Source: Pseudisothecium myosuroides
Taxonomy: Eukaryota > Streptophyta > Bryopsida > Hypnales > Lembophyllaceae
Reading direction: 5' to 3'
Assembly (NCBI GenBank): GCA_951799445.1
Contig: OX637287.1
Coordinates: 17,608,224-17,672,223, forward strand
Length of the DNA stretch: 64,000 nucleotides
The translations under genes were made by a program, and so were the position numbers. The notes under the pieces were generated by a model, which saw only the letters and a list, made by a program, of their open reading frames with translations, did no database searches and had not been told where the DNA came from. This document shows, piece after piece, positions 36,380 to 48,800 of the stretch (its first letter is position 1; every line of letters starts with the position of its first letter).

Positions 36380-37295
36380 CATTAGGAAAAAAATGAGCCC
36401 TCAAAGGGGCTGTGAGTTTGTGACAGTAGGGAACGCTAGCCGGTAAAAAAAAAAGAAAAAATCTTTTTGGTCGGCCAACAAACAGCTTCAATTAAATAAT
36501 TGCAAGAAAATTATAAATTTGATATTAAAATAATTATAAAATTACAAAATTTTCAAATCTGTTGTGGCATGACTGATGACATGTTAGACTGCTTTTTGTC
36601 AATTATTATTATTTAATTAAAAAATTAAAATTATATTTTTTTCTTAAATTAAAAAATTAAAAAATTATTATTAAAAAATTTAATTAATTAATTAATTTTA
36701 AAAAAAATTTAAAAAAATTTAAAATTTAATTTATACTTTTTTAATATTTTTTTATTGTGGCCACTATTCATCATTAGGGGTAGTCACACCTCCTCCGACC
36801 CGTGCACCATTCTCCGAGATTGGACGTGTGGCGCTGTGTGGGTGGAAAACCATGACTTGTGGAGCTCTCAACCTCTGAGTTTTTGCAAGTGCGGTTCTCC
36901 TCCTCCGAAGGTGAAGAAATGTTCTCGAAGAAAAAAATTTCTTGAGGAATTTTCAGTTTCATTGGTTGTGCATGGCTTGCGGAGCTCCCATCCAGCTTTG
37001 TAGGTAACACATTCTCTGAGAATTGCTTCAAACAGGAAAAAGGGGTGTCACGCCTCCTTCACGTGGAACGGCTCGCCATTGGATTCTCATTTCTCTCACT
37101 TATTTCTCCGATTTCATAGATTTGTGTTTCTCGGAGAAGGCGTGACAACCCCTATTGCTTATGAATAATGGCCATTGTCCTCTATTCATCATTGTTGATG
37201 AACAATAGCCATTGTCTACTAAAGGGATTGAGTTCCATTGAAGGAAACTCTTCAAAAGGAAGCAACCCCTTTGAGAGCTCATTTTTTTCCTAATG
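36380..37295 (+). mobile_element. DNA transposon, family B (copy B2)
   Basis: The ends CATTAGGAAAAAAATGAGCC and GAGCTCATTTTTTTCCTAATG are inverted repeats. Inside the left end are AAAGGGGCTGTGAGTT and GGGAACGCTAGCC, as in B1. Without the inserted element D it would be ~540 bp. Long (A/T)n runs fill the middle. It is non-coding. Confidence 0.8.
36777..37152. mobile_element. TA-flanked MITE D inside B2
   Basis: The ends GGGGTAGTCACACCTCCTCC and GGAGAAGGCGTGACAACCCC are inverted with few mismatches, and TA flanks both (36775-36776, 37153-37154). B1 is uninterrupted at the same place. A TA duplication fits Tc1/mariner-type MITEs. Its GC-richer 376-bp interior contrasts with the AT-rich host. Confidence 0.75.
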
Positions 37296-38276
37296 CTTTT
37301 CCTTTGGCCTTCGTTGTAACAATAAATCTTTTTCTCCATCAGTTAGGACCTCTTTATACTATTAATAACCAAATACCTATGGCCAAAGCATTTGGAGCAT
37401 TGTGATCAAAGGAGAAGAACATGCCAATCCAAGGTCACTTTATACTAGTTAGTCTTTCAAATGAAAAATGATCAAGGCTCAAACAATATGACATGGAATC
37501 CTACATGTCCTAAAATGGATAAGGGTTCATGGTCATCCAACTTTTGTGACAAGACAACATGAAGAGGTTTTCTTGCCCAATTTTTAGGGTGACCAAGCCA
37601 TCCCAATAGAGCTAATTGGTCTATTTTTGTTAATCTTAAACATTGTTTACTCTAAAAATGCTATTTTACTACTCTTTTAATGTTGTGAATGCAATTTTTA
37701 TTATTGCTTTTACTACTAAATTGTTGTTTCACTTTGGGAAATGCATTTTTGTTGCAGTAATTGTAGTTTTTTTTGCAATAAATAACTATTTATTGAAGTA
37801 TTGAATGTGATAAATGAATTTTGTTTTTTAATATCTTATTTTTTATTTCTAATTAATCCCATTGAAAAAGCATTAAAATATTGGCATGGTCATTTATATG
37901 GTATTTTCCACTACATACTATTGACAAAATCTTTAAGAAAAAAATTTGTATTCTTCTTGGTTACAAGTTTTCTTTTGTATCTCTTGGCATTCTAGTTGTT
38001 GAAATTTTACTAGGAGGTGGGAAGAAAAGAAAGAGGGAGAGAGAAGATGAATAAAGAGAAGGGTAATTAAAAAATCTATATCTCTTAGAATTTTATTTAA
38101 AGATTAAAGATAAATAGCTCCAAAAGGACCAATCTAAGGTCACTTTACACTAGTGGAGGTGACCAATGGATGACAATATTGGCTCTTAGTTAGGGCACTT
38201 GAGATAGAACAACCCATTGCAGTTAGATGATCCCATGGTAGACACCTAGGGAATGATCCCATTACCGGGGGTTTCA
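37296..38276. other. AT-rich DNA, no gene seen
   Basis: No supported coding sequence or clear element ends. Confidence 0.4.
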
Positions 38277-38800
38277 ATATGTGAGATTTGGGCCACAATA
38301 AATGTCTTACATAAGAGTAATGGAGTGATTAGTGACCTTATTAAGAACTTTCTACTTTTCAGTGCGAATTCATTGTAAGAATTGACTTTTTTAGACCTTT
38401 TGTGTTTGAAAATATTATGACTGCTTTAGATGAGTAAGATGAGCATTATGGATTCAAATTTTTTTGGTTCTGGGGTAGTCTAGAGATTCATTTGGGCCAC
38501 AATGCACTAAACACTTCAAAAATTTATAGCAAATTTATGCTTTTTCAAAAAAAATAAATTTCAATTGCTCTTGCAATTTCTCACACTTGTCTTTATGTGG
38601 GAAAATCGATATTTGTGGAATTGATTATCCCTCTCGAAAACAAAGATTTGAAGTAAAATTAAAAAATTTCGGCAACGACAAGAAGTCAAACTCCTAATTC
38701 TAACTAGAATGGGTTGGTTTACCTTAGTCCCTAGTATAAAGAAGCCTTGAATGCCACTTTCACTCCCAGTTAGAATAATGGTGACGGATTCAAGACTTAG
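38277..38800 (+). repeat. dispersed repeat N (copy N2)
   Basis: This matches 24125-24434 in opposite orientation over the first ~310 bp (GAGATTTGGGCCACAAT, TGGAGTGATTAGTGACC, TGAGTAAGATGAGC). Weaker similarity continues to ~38760 (AATGGGTTGGTTTACCTTAG). Both copies look like decayed pieces of one longer element. Confidence 0.55.
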
Positions 38801-39469
38801 AATCCACAATAGTTACAACATAACCTTTGAAAACTCGGCCCCCATGACCAAAGTAGTCAGCCATATGCTTTGATTCAGTGTTGAACTAATAGGTGCATTC
38901 ATCTTTTCTATAGTGAAGAATGAAGTCATCCATCAGAAGCATTTGGTTAGACACTTTTGGTTCTCAGCGTCCTTCAAGAGGTAAGCGATCTAATCGGGTT
39001 ATTCAGGAATCGAAGGATCCACAGACGCGGATTGCAAGGGACGTGATTTGACACACAGGAGAAAACAGACAGTATCTACACATCAGAAATGAGAATAAGT
39101 GACGAAAAAATCTTCAGGTGTCAATATTCTGTGTGGAATGGATCGATTCTAATGGGAATACCGACAGTGTTCAGAACGATTCCGAGCTCCCAGATTTCTC
39201 CTCTATGGTGTCAACACTTAATGTACAGTACTGTACAGAAGGTGCTCTTCCCGATGTGAATTCAAATTCTACGCCGTGAGAGTGCGAGACCACTCCGTCC
39301 GTCCGTCCGTCAAGCAGACGAGAATCTTGCGCGATTGAAGTTCCAAAGTCCAAACTTTTCACTTGGCGACGGAAGGGGCAGCCCCGGCGGCCCCGCCGGC
39401 CCCGCCATTCTGGTCATTCTAGAAAGACTGATGCAACACCCCGTCAACGCTCGAAAGACGGAGCACATG

Positions 39470-39625
39470 TTGATACCCTGTCAACCGCGGAAGATGGAGT
39501 ACCGTGTCAACGGTGCAGTAGTACCGTGTTAACGGGTAACTCCGGTTGAAAGATGCAGTAGTACCGTGTTAACGGGGTACTCCGGTTGAATGGTACCGTG
39601 TTAACAAATGGTACCGTGTTGATTG
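39470..39625 (+). repeat. short minisatellite with TACCGTGTTAAC core
   Basis: A ~40-bp unit containing TGCAGTAGTACCGTGTTAAC and TACTCCGGTTGAA occurs twice in tandem. Shorter pieces with ACCGTGT(T/C)AAC lie on both sides. Related words occur at 39421 (CACCCCGTCAACGC) and ~39735. Confidence 0.7.
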
Positions 39626-40901
39626 CAAATATGAATTTTATCATGCGTGGAAAAAAATAAAAGATTTCAGCGTTTTCTCGAAGAGCCAAGCAAGGGGTTC
39701 AGATCATTCCGGCTGTTGAATGGTGGAGTAATAACCGTGTCAATGGGTAGAAAGTTACAGCAACTTTATATTTTCTTGCAGTTAGTTGAAACTAGTGTTT
39801 TGGGTTTTTTTGGAGCAACAGATATGTGGCCTTTCTTACAATAAGGTTTTGAGTTTTCTGGTTCCTTCATTTTTGGAAGGCTTGAATTGAAGGTGGTCAA
39901 TTTTGAGTATGGAATTTTTGTATGTGCTGGCTTTGCACGATGGATGAAATAAGGTTTTGGAAACATTGTCGCACCGGTGTGCAAGGCCATGATTATAGAG
40001 TAGCACTTTTAAATACATTTATCCACTTTTTCTTCTTCCATACACTTGAAGTTGCCCACTCTTTTTTTGAAGCAATTGGGCATTAAATTCCCTAAAAAAA
40101 TACATTTGGTTGAAATTGAATAAATATTCGTGCATTCCAATTATTATTATAAATAATAAACATTCAACAACACCTCTTTAGTTGTTTGAAAGTGCTTACA
40201 CACCCATACCCTCTTTATACCTCTTCAATGTGAACAGAAGCGAATGGAATGGAATTCTTACTACAGCAAGCTTCCTTCTTTTTACCTAGGGAGAGCCAAA
40301 ATGAACGAATTTGCTTCTACTTCAAAATGGAAGTGGAAGCAAGAGAGGGTGAGCATGGGTGAGTAACAAAAATGTAGTCCCCTACCATGTTCCATCACAT
40401 GTCCCATGTCTCTGCTTGAATTTACCATCTTCATTCAAACAAGAGATCAAACGGATTCATACAAGAGCCCTTGAATCGTGAGCTTGTTGGTTAGGATGCT
40501 CATAGGAGTTTCACACCACCTAATATGCTTTAATTGATATAAATGAGCTAGTTGGTTTGGTCAATTTTCTTTCAGTGAGTACAATGATGTCTTATAAATC
40601 TTGAATATGAATAAAAGGTTGAATATGAATAATGGCGTGATTGGCTTTGAACACATCCAAATTGTGTAGGATAAAACAAGCACACATATCTATGCAATTA
40701 CCATAGGTCACAATAATTAAAAAAAATTGTGAACCATGTGAATTTAGTTTAGTAGATGTTTCAACCTAGAATACATTTGGATACAATTGCATCTCTCCCA
40801 CAATACAACACAATTGGACACCACTAAATTCCCCCCCATGTAATTCTACAAAAAAGTATAACTACTGAGTACCCATGTACTAAAACTACTCCATTCCAAG
40901 C

Positions 40902-41015
40902 TAAATGGGAGCAAGCCCATTGTAAGCAAAATTACATTAGTGATGTACATCTTAGAATTTAAATGTACGCTACTACTGTAACATAATTTTGCCCACAATG
41001 GGCTTGCTCCCATTT
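40902..41015. repeat. 32-bp-arm hairpin, MITE-like
   Basis: AAATGGGAGCAAGCCCATTG with downstream GCAAAATTA pairs with TAATTTTGCCCACAATGGGC and TTGCTCCCATTT. The two arms are separated by ~50 bp and have two mismatches. It may be a short foldback MITE or a small-RNA-producing hairpin. Confidence 0.7.
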
Positions 41016-41292
41016 GGCCTAAAATGGGGTAATTTACCTTATTTCCCCCTCTATTCTTTGAAATTTTTGGAATGTGCATCATACTACATTGTTCCTATTT
41101 TTTTAATATATGTGTGATTTAAAAAAAAAATCAAGTTTGAAAGAATGTGCATTAAAGAACTAGTGTGAAATTTCATCAGTTCTTTAAGCATGTATTGATA
41201 TGGAATTTTGTACCATGACATGGAAAATTGACATAAAAAAGTACTTGGGTTGCATCAATGAGGATGATGGTTCAGAATCTTTTTTACACTTA

Positions 41293-41657
41293 GAGCATCG
41301 CCACCCTTGCCCTAGATTGCCCCTGGGCCGCTCAAATCCAGGGCCTGCGCTCTAAAATTGCCCCCACTCTTGTCCTGAAATCCAAAAGTTAAAGCCCGGC
41401 CCCACTCAAATATGTCATCAACCTGCAATCCTCATGGGCCCGCAATCCTTCTCTCCAAGCTTGGATTCTCCTTGTCTGACAATGTTTTTGTCTCCTTTTA
41501 GAAAAGTTGGAGCGCTGTAGCAATTTCCACAAATGAGAATGCAAAGTTATTGGAAATATGGAGAGCAAGGGTGGGGAAGGTGGAGCCCGGAAGGAGAATG
41601 GAGCCCGCAACAAGCCATTTGGCGAGGCGATTTTTCAGAGCAAGGGTGGCGATGCTC
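41293..41657. mobile_element. Tourist/PIF-like MITE (family I)
   Basis: The ends GAGCATCGCCACCCTTGC and GCAAGGGTGGCGATGCTC are perfect complements over 18 bp, and each is directly flanked by TTA. A TTA duplication fits PIF/Harbinger MITEs. The 365-bp interior is GC-richer than the surroundings and non-coding. Confidence 0.85.
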
Positions 41658-43961
41658 TTAGGAAGCTCCTTCTAAAAACATAGAGGAGCATATAGAGAGA
41701 AGGATTTTGAGGAAGCCTCCACCCTTTACAGTGCCAGACAATTTGATGTTGGATACTCGTAGGGTAAGACTGATTCTCTTTCAAGCTTCATGTAATCCCT
41801 GGTTTAAGGCAAGGTTTACGGTTCGCCCAGTTGTTTCTTGTTTTTCTCTTGAATGCTTTCCTTGTACTTGGGTTTCAAAGAACATGGCATTATTCTCTTT
41901 TGACTTTGATTCTTGTCCAAGATGCTACCTGGAGTTCGTGATGTGGCACTTTGATTTAACCCTTAAACGATGTTGCTAGCCAGAATTGGCCGACGGTGTA
42001 GAACGTATACTGTATGAGGGGGAATACTTGTCAGGGCCGCAGAGCCTGCACGGAGGGTGACCGACGCAGCCGGTATGCGAGAACAACTCCAGTGCAGGTC
42101 TGCAGGACCAAGTTGTCAAGAGCACAAAACTTATGATTTCGGCCCAAGCCTATTGTTGGGTTTCTTTTCGGTGATTGATTCCTTAGTCGAACACTTGTGT
42201 TTGAAGCCCCAAAGGATGAGAAGACCAGCACAAATGGGCCGAAGTATGAGGCACGAAGCTGTGCTCCACCTCTTTCTCAGCTGCAGTGGGTTCCCTTGGC
42301 TGAAATTGATCCGTGTCCAAAGCTTTGTTTTGGAGCTCTACGTAATCCAGGTTTTGATAAGAGTAAACTTGTGAAGTTGTGATCTCTCTACAATGAGAGA
42401 AGATCGTCCCTTCACAAGAAAGTTTTGATTAGAGTTGCAGGTTCAGTTCTGGTAAGCTTACGTTGGTTGCAAGTGCTTCTAGCTAGGGCTTCAGTTTGTA
42501 ACTTAGAATCACTCATACACACTCTTCCAGTTGCCAGATCTGATGAGCCTCTTGAAATTTATTAAGATCTTCTACTAGAAGGGGATTTCTATCAAGTTGC
42601 TAGGTTACAATCTGCAGCTCTTTTCATTTGTTGCTGTTTGTATTTGTGTAAGCACACTTCAATTCAAGCACAATCATCATGAGCTGAGGTTCAGAGAAAT
42701 TCCATTTGTGGAACACACAAATTGAAGTAGGTACTGCCAGGTTGAGGATGGTCAGTCCAAGGAACCAGTTCTGAGCTTGTTGCATGTTTCAATGAGAACG
42801 TCAATCTCCTTCCTAGATACAGTATATGGCCGTTCGTTGGGGTTTAATGCTTCAGCTGTAGAACCACTCGGCTTCCAACTAACGACTTATCTGAGAAGAG
42901 CAGAGCATGAAAAGTTAAAAAAACGAGAAACAGAAACCAAACCTTCGATGAAAATCCAAACTAAGACAACCGGCATTCGCAAATAAAGAAACGTCCAAAT
43001 GCAACTCATCACACCCAAAAGCGAGCAAAAACAGAGAAACAGAGCTTCCGAACAAAAATAAATCAAGAATACATTCCCATAACACAGTATCAGGCAAGCC
43101 CCACGGCTCGAACTTGTACAAATCCACGACCGCAATCGGATTCATCTTAACAGGGCATGAGCAGATGACCGGGGAGCGGGTTGGGGGTCGTCACATCGGT
43201 CAGAGCGGCCGGTGCGCCTGACTTATTCGGACTGGCAGGATATACGGTGAGGAAGACACCGTAATCGTACTCAGACCAACATCCTAAAGGGGTTAATACT
43301 TGCAGTCCTTGCTACCAAGGTTGAGAAACAACTTTGTCGTAGCACTGTAAATTACTGCAGACCTTGGTGACTTTGGAAACACCACGAAGCACACAGTGAC
43401 AGCGGATCCGGTTCAAGATTACGGCAACTGAATTGCTGCAATTCATTGATACAATTGAACCTCCAATGTCGCCGATGAAGAACTCAATAATGATGTCTTC
43501 AATTCATGAGTCACAAGCAAAACTAGCCATTGAAGTGGTGGACAAGTATGCATCAAAGAGAGGGAGAGAACCACGAAAAAATGCAATGAATGTCCAAAAG
43601 AATGAGACCGAGTGCAGAATAGCTCTCGATCATTTATCAAATTATATACACTGATCTGTCGTTCACAAAAACGGAACAGAACTCGTGGATCCACTTTCAG
43701 TAAGCAAGATTTTCCAGACCTGGTGCAGGATGCACAGATGGTTTGGTGATCCACTTATGTGACTCCGCAACTCCACCTCGGTGAGAGTACATCTCTCACG
43801 GTTTGTCTAGAATTTTACGATCCACACTCGGATCATGCGAAACGCCGGACAACTAATATCTCTCTCGTTTGATACCTCTGCCCGAAGCTTTGCTAGCCCA
43901 ACTCCTTATGGTAGGGCCTGCAAGAAACGGGGAAAATTTCATACATACCTTGATTTTGTAC
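41658..43961. other. intergenic DNA with possible exon remnants
   Basis: Directly after MITE I a frame reads RKPPPFTVPDNLMLDTR and meets a GTAAGA donor at 41764. Another frame at ~42190-42382 (LQWVPLAEIDPCPKLCFG) follows an AG acceptor. I could not join them in phase or name a family. The rest, to the end of the GT92 gene, shows nothing recognisable. Confidence 0.3.
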
Positions 43962-45827
43962 CTAGACAATAAATGGTTGCGCCCCGATGGTGCTGAGCTC
44001 ATACTGTTTCACATCCTTGGCTAATTTCGCCAAAGTCTCATCTAACTTATGGTGGCTACCTTCGCGGGTCTGCACAGCTGTTTTATTTCCCGAATCGACA
44101 AAGACGTTGCAGACTTCGTCCCTCTTGTTGATAGTGCCGTGGTAGTGATAGTACCGAATTCGGTCACCTTTGGGGTAAAGATTCGACCCCTGACGCATGT
44201 TCATCGACATGTGAATTCCGGCTGCCTCGGCATGGCGAGCTTGGACAACGTACTTGCGGTCGGCACGTTTTCGTTTGTCCACAACCTTCCGGTAGACTAG
44301 CTTCTCAAATCCCCATCGACTGCACACAATCACAACAGCACAGCAAACTCAGCAACGATTTCTCCACATTAAAGCTTGATTTTGAACTTGGGAAGAAGAG
44401 TTCCTGCTAACCCTAACTATGGAGGAAGCCCGTGAAGATCGATGACTAAATCGATCTATCGTATTTTGGAATAAGAGGATTCAAGTGGCATCAAATTTTA
44501 TATCACCAGAATCAGTGAATAACATTCCACGTGTTGGTCAATATACAATAAAAATACACAAAAAAAAGTCCCGTATGACGTACTCAAAAACTGCGAAAAA
44601 ATGTCGAGGTGTTAGAAATGGAGCATACCTTTGGTGTTCGTCTTGGGTTGCGTTATCAGCCACACACATCCCCTTCGAAATCGGAACTTGCTCAATGGTG
44701 ATCTGCGTCACGTTCGGATTCTCATTGAGAACCTCCGACAGGGAAACCTTAGGGTTCACGTACATGAACTCATCGACGTCGAAGAAGAACGTCCAATTCG
44801 CCATGAACCTCGACCGAAACAGGCAATCATTCACCACCAGAAACTGGTTATGGTAATACCCATCATACAGCTCCTGCTGTCTAATATTCTGCAGCGTCAC
44901 TCTCCCTTGTTCAATCCACGGCTGTAGCACCTTGCGCACATCCTCGTGAAAGCCCCCAGAATCGTGAAGGAAGAAATGTGACTTATCCCCCAAGAACTTC
45001 GCATGGTACGCCATCCATTCTCGCATCCTTTGCGGGCTGATGTCTCCATAAATTGAGGAGCCGCAGTAGACGTAATCATAAGGAAAGTTTTGGGGATCGA
45101 ACACGCTTGCATTGTACTCCCCCTTCGCCTCAGTCAGCGCAACGATCCTCACGGGTGGCCTATAGTTGTCCCCATAGCTGGCAAACAAAACAAGCTCCCC
45201 GCCGGCTCCGTCCACACCCACATCCTCATTAAACTGGCACGTAAGCACCACGACAGTGTAGAGCTTCCCGTAGTCCCAATCGGGCTTCACCTTGTGCGGA
45301 CGGCCCTTCACAACTTCCCCAGTGCCATTCGACACCCACTCGCAAGCGAAAGGCGGCTGGTGGTGAGTCTCTACGGGCTTCGACGTGAGTCCCACAATGG
45401 AAAACTCTCGGGGGCCGCCTCGGTAGGCGCTCATTTCAATGTACAAGTGCGTTGCTAATCCGTGGGGTTTAAATAACCGAACTTCCCCGTGGCTTACATC
45501 GATTGCATCCGGGTTGATATTCTCGTGGAGAACAGATGCAGAGAGAAGAGGAAGAGGCTCGGGTTGTGTATTGTGCAGCTTCGCCGTGTCGGTGCGACAC
45601 CAGAGCTTGGAGCTGAGAGGAAGGAGCTGGACAAGGAGGAGGAGAAACCCGATGGCCACGATCATGCTGTACACGACATTGAGACGGACTTCGGGAAGGG
45701 AGGTCACTTGCAGATTGATGGCCGTGTGGCAGCCCAGCTCCTTGCTCGACCAGAGCTTGTGCAACCGCTTCACTTTCTCCGTGCCCCTCTCGACCTTAAT
45801 CACGGTGTGGTCCTTTTCCACCTTCAT
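43962..45827 (-). CDS. GT92 family glycosyltransferase, galactan beta-1,4-galactosyltransferase (GALS)-like
   Basis: Two exons, complement(join(43962..44319, 44629..45827)), give 518 residues, close to the ~500 of plant GALS proteins. The intron splits an Arg/Ser codon in phase 2 with GT-AG ends. Residues ~50-71 (VVYSMIVAIGFLLLLVQLLP) form a type II membrane anchor, so the enzyme should sit in the Golgi. The GT92 (DUF23) domain shows YVYCGSSIYGDISPQRMREW, FFLHDSGG, DGYYHNQFLVVNDCL, the DxD motif in FFFDVDEFMYV (350-354), TIEQVPISKGMC, WGFEKLVYRKV, then IRYYHYHGTI. Arabidopsis GALS enzymes lengthen beta-1,4-galactan side chains of pectic rhamnogalacturonan I using UDP-galactose; the same role is likely but inferred. 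The start is the first in-frame ATG (45827). The frame stays open upstream to at least 45926 without another ATG. Confidence 0.9.
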
Positions 45828-48800
45828 TGTCACGACGCCAAACCCTTCAAAAACCTTAGGACGAAAACAGAAGAGAAGGAAATTGCACCTTCGGAAGACG
45901 GAAGTGAGAGCGCTTTCAGTGGCCACTCGTCAGCAATCAGACTTCACACACAGAATCACATTCCTTCTGGACACTATAAACCCCTACAGCGATTTCAGCC
46001 AGCCAAACCTAGAACTCAAACCGCGTACAATGGACGTGTCTGTCAGACAGCCACCACGAGGGAAATACACAATCGCAACTTGTACTTGCAATTCAGCAGT
46101 CCAAGCAGGTTTTCGATCAAAGCTGATTGGCAGCTCACCGCTAACTGAGCTGAAAAAATTGAAGGATCCCTAAGTCTCTAGAGATTGTCGAGAACCTGAC
46201 ATATAACCTTGGGAGGTATGTACTGACCGTTACCTACACCACTACAGATCTCTTAACACTTAAAAAAAAAATCGTCTGACAGACTTCGGAAGAGCGTTAC
46301 CACTACTGACAAACGAGGGAACGCCTGATGCACAAGTTATACTATACAAGTGGCGATTGATCGCCGGCCTACTAGCTGACAGGATCCGTGTCAATCGATC
46401 TGGCAAGGCTGGGGATCAGCAATTCTCAAAGAGACTTGCAAGGGGTGTTCTTAACAAACAATAATTGATCTGTCGCCGTGTCGAATTAAGTATCCCTCGA
46501 TCGAAGCACGCCCAAAGCCAGAGATGGAACTTTCTTTATTTTCTCAAGCTCCTGTGGGATTGACAGCAACTCCAACTGCGATGACTCAAAGGTCACCGGC
46601 CCTGGCTCGGTGCAAATTCCAATGAACGTCGTGGCAGCTGGTACCCCGGCGCTGTCTACTAATTTTAATCATGTGAATGGAATTTCCTTTGAAGGTAAGT
46701 TAGTACTGCAAAGGCAAATTTTTCGGGCGGGGAGCTCAGCTGGCTTGTTGCTGTGTGTTGGCCGCGAACTGGAGTAAATGTGATTTGGCAAGTGAATGTC
46801 TAGAATGGAGCTATATATAGAAGTTGAAGAAGAAGACCTAACCACTATTCTATTCACCCTTTGAGAAAAAACACGTCTTGTGCCTGAACCAGGCAGTTGG
46901 CTTATTGACAGTAAATTAAGTTACAACAACAGAACTAGAACCGACCAGAATTTCCTTGCAGGTGTCGGTGCTTTGGAAGCCGTTGGCGAGTACATTTCTT
47001 GCTAAGCATCGTCATTATTCGATGCTGTATTATTTTATTTGACTGTACCTTCTCAGCTGGATCTGCTTGCATTATTTTAATTCTTTGCTTAATCAGGGTC
47101 ACTGATCGATGATTAAGCCCGGATGCCTGTCACTTAAGTTTACTGTGCAGGCTGGGTTTGCAAGACACGGTATCAGAAGTAGACTAATTGCCTGGGGTCA
47201 CCGTCGGTTCAGCAATAAGAGTACTGTCGAGAGCGAAATCAGTCGCCTCCCTCCGGCCGTGCGTGTTGTTTGATTGTTAGCGAATTCCCCAATGGCACGT
47301 TGGTTCCAGAAGAAACTGCGACAGTATACACTGACGGAGTGGACTCTTTGGTGGAGCAAATTTCTTGAAACTCGGTTCAATACAGCGTAAGTGAACTTAC
47401 TAGTTTTGCGGAACGGAAGCGTGGCCATGGACGTACTTTTCTTGCTGAAAGTCAAGGGACCCACTGTCACGCTGAACACAGTTGTCCGTTAGCTGGGAAA
47501 CTTTCAACAAAGTAACCCTCTGCTTGTGACCGTAAATCGTCATGTGGTAACTGGTAACTCAGCGTGAGGTCAAGTCATGTAAGCTAACTCTTGCACAGTA
47601 ACCTTTCTGTAAGCCCTTTCAAAGAGGTTGACGGGATAACGCCTTACCGGTTGACTCCGTCTTTCTCTAGAATGGCGATGACGAACTGAAGGTATGGTGA
47701 CCGGTTGCAGTAACGCGGTGACGAGGTTCTGGTTACCGGTGAACTGAGTTTTAATTCTTTCTACGCGGACTGTTTTCAGCTACTAACTTCAAAAGAGCAT
47801 CCGTGTTCATTATTTTACTTTATAATTATGTATTAAAAAAACACGATAGCCTCCTGCAGTGATGCTCGGTGACAGAAACGGTAACTCATGTAACGTTACT
47901 ATACTAAAACTGAATGCTACATATTAAAACTGAATGAAACACACTTGTTTAGCTAGTTCTGGTTTCATTCGGTTGGCTTCAGCGTTCACAGAACTGGCTA
48001 AATTTTGCTCCATTGCTACTTAAAATTTTCAATAGCTATAAGTATATTTGAGTAAATCTTCAAGAAAATTAGATTTTAGCCAAGACTGCAACAACCAATA
48101 GAATTTGATAGCCAATTTGTTACTTCCTCTACATAGGAATTAGCATCTATTTAGCAAAATCCTTTCCTTTCTACTTTTTTTTAATGCCACTTACTCTCAA
48201 AGTAGCCAAAGTTGATGCTTGTTTCTCTTCAAGGTAGCATACTGCACTAAATTCCATAAACTAGTTCTAAGATCACTGGTTGGCTTTGAGCAATGTGCAT
48301 TCAATGTGCACTGGCCGGTCACTGTAACAGCCAGTGGCAGGTGATAGGAAGTCACGGACGAAGCCAACTGTTCCACAGAACACGGGGAAGTGGTGAACGG
48401 ACGATGGGAAGCGACCGTTGCAGCCTGGCGTTTCATCACAGCCACCCACGCATTCCCTCCGTCCCTCGCGCTCTGGCTGAAATGAAGTAAGAAAATCCCT
48501 GAGATGGCCAACCAAAGGTGGAATCATGATGGTGGAGCCGTGGAGCTGGTGCAAGCTCATTAACTCTTAATTAAGTTACAGCGACAAGCCACAAAGCTCC
48601 GTGTGACGGCGGGCGACCACGTTGTCCTACACCTGGTCCTGCCGGCTGTCCTACAAATAAGAAGCCATATGCTCCACATGGCTCAATTACCGGGTGGCAC
48701 GGAAATGAAAAGGTCAGTCTCATCGTTGACTCCCGTCTTCAGCACTGACTCAGCAGGATCCCGTGTCCCGTGAACAAACACTCTCCTGGTGTGGACTAAA
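45828..48800. other. upstream flank of the GT92 gene and intergenic DNA
   Basis: The first few hundred bases should be the GT92 5' UTR and promoter. Open frames on the + strand over 45439-46173 mirror the GT92 exon and are not genes. A possible two-exon gene end at 46487-47005 is listed separately. The stretch 47500-47760 repeats words of the type GGTNACC but has no gene. Confidence 0.4.
46487..47005 (+). CDS. possible 3' end of an unassigned gene (two exons)
   Basis: A frame open from 46487 includes the segments GPGSVQIPMNVVAAGTPAL and NFNHVNGISFEG. It meets a strong donor (GAAG|GTAAGT, exon end 46694). A good acceptor (TTTCCTTGCAG, exon start 46962) continues in phase as VGALEAVGEYISC and stops at 47005. 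Codon choice in the first exon is GC-richer than the surroundings. I recognise no family and see no start codon. Chance agreement of splice signals is possible. Confidence 0.3.

Larger units (their letters stand above)
38801..41292. other. intergenic DNA with a minisatellite and a long hairpin
   Basis: No gene is recognised. The part around 39270-39560 is GC-richer than its surroundings but has no family match. The two structured elements are listed separately. Confidence 0.45.

Noticed and set aside
45439..46173. 244-codon + strand frame and the overlapping frame at 45489-46148
   Set aside because: Antisense to the GT92 first exon, whose protein is clearly conserved.
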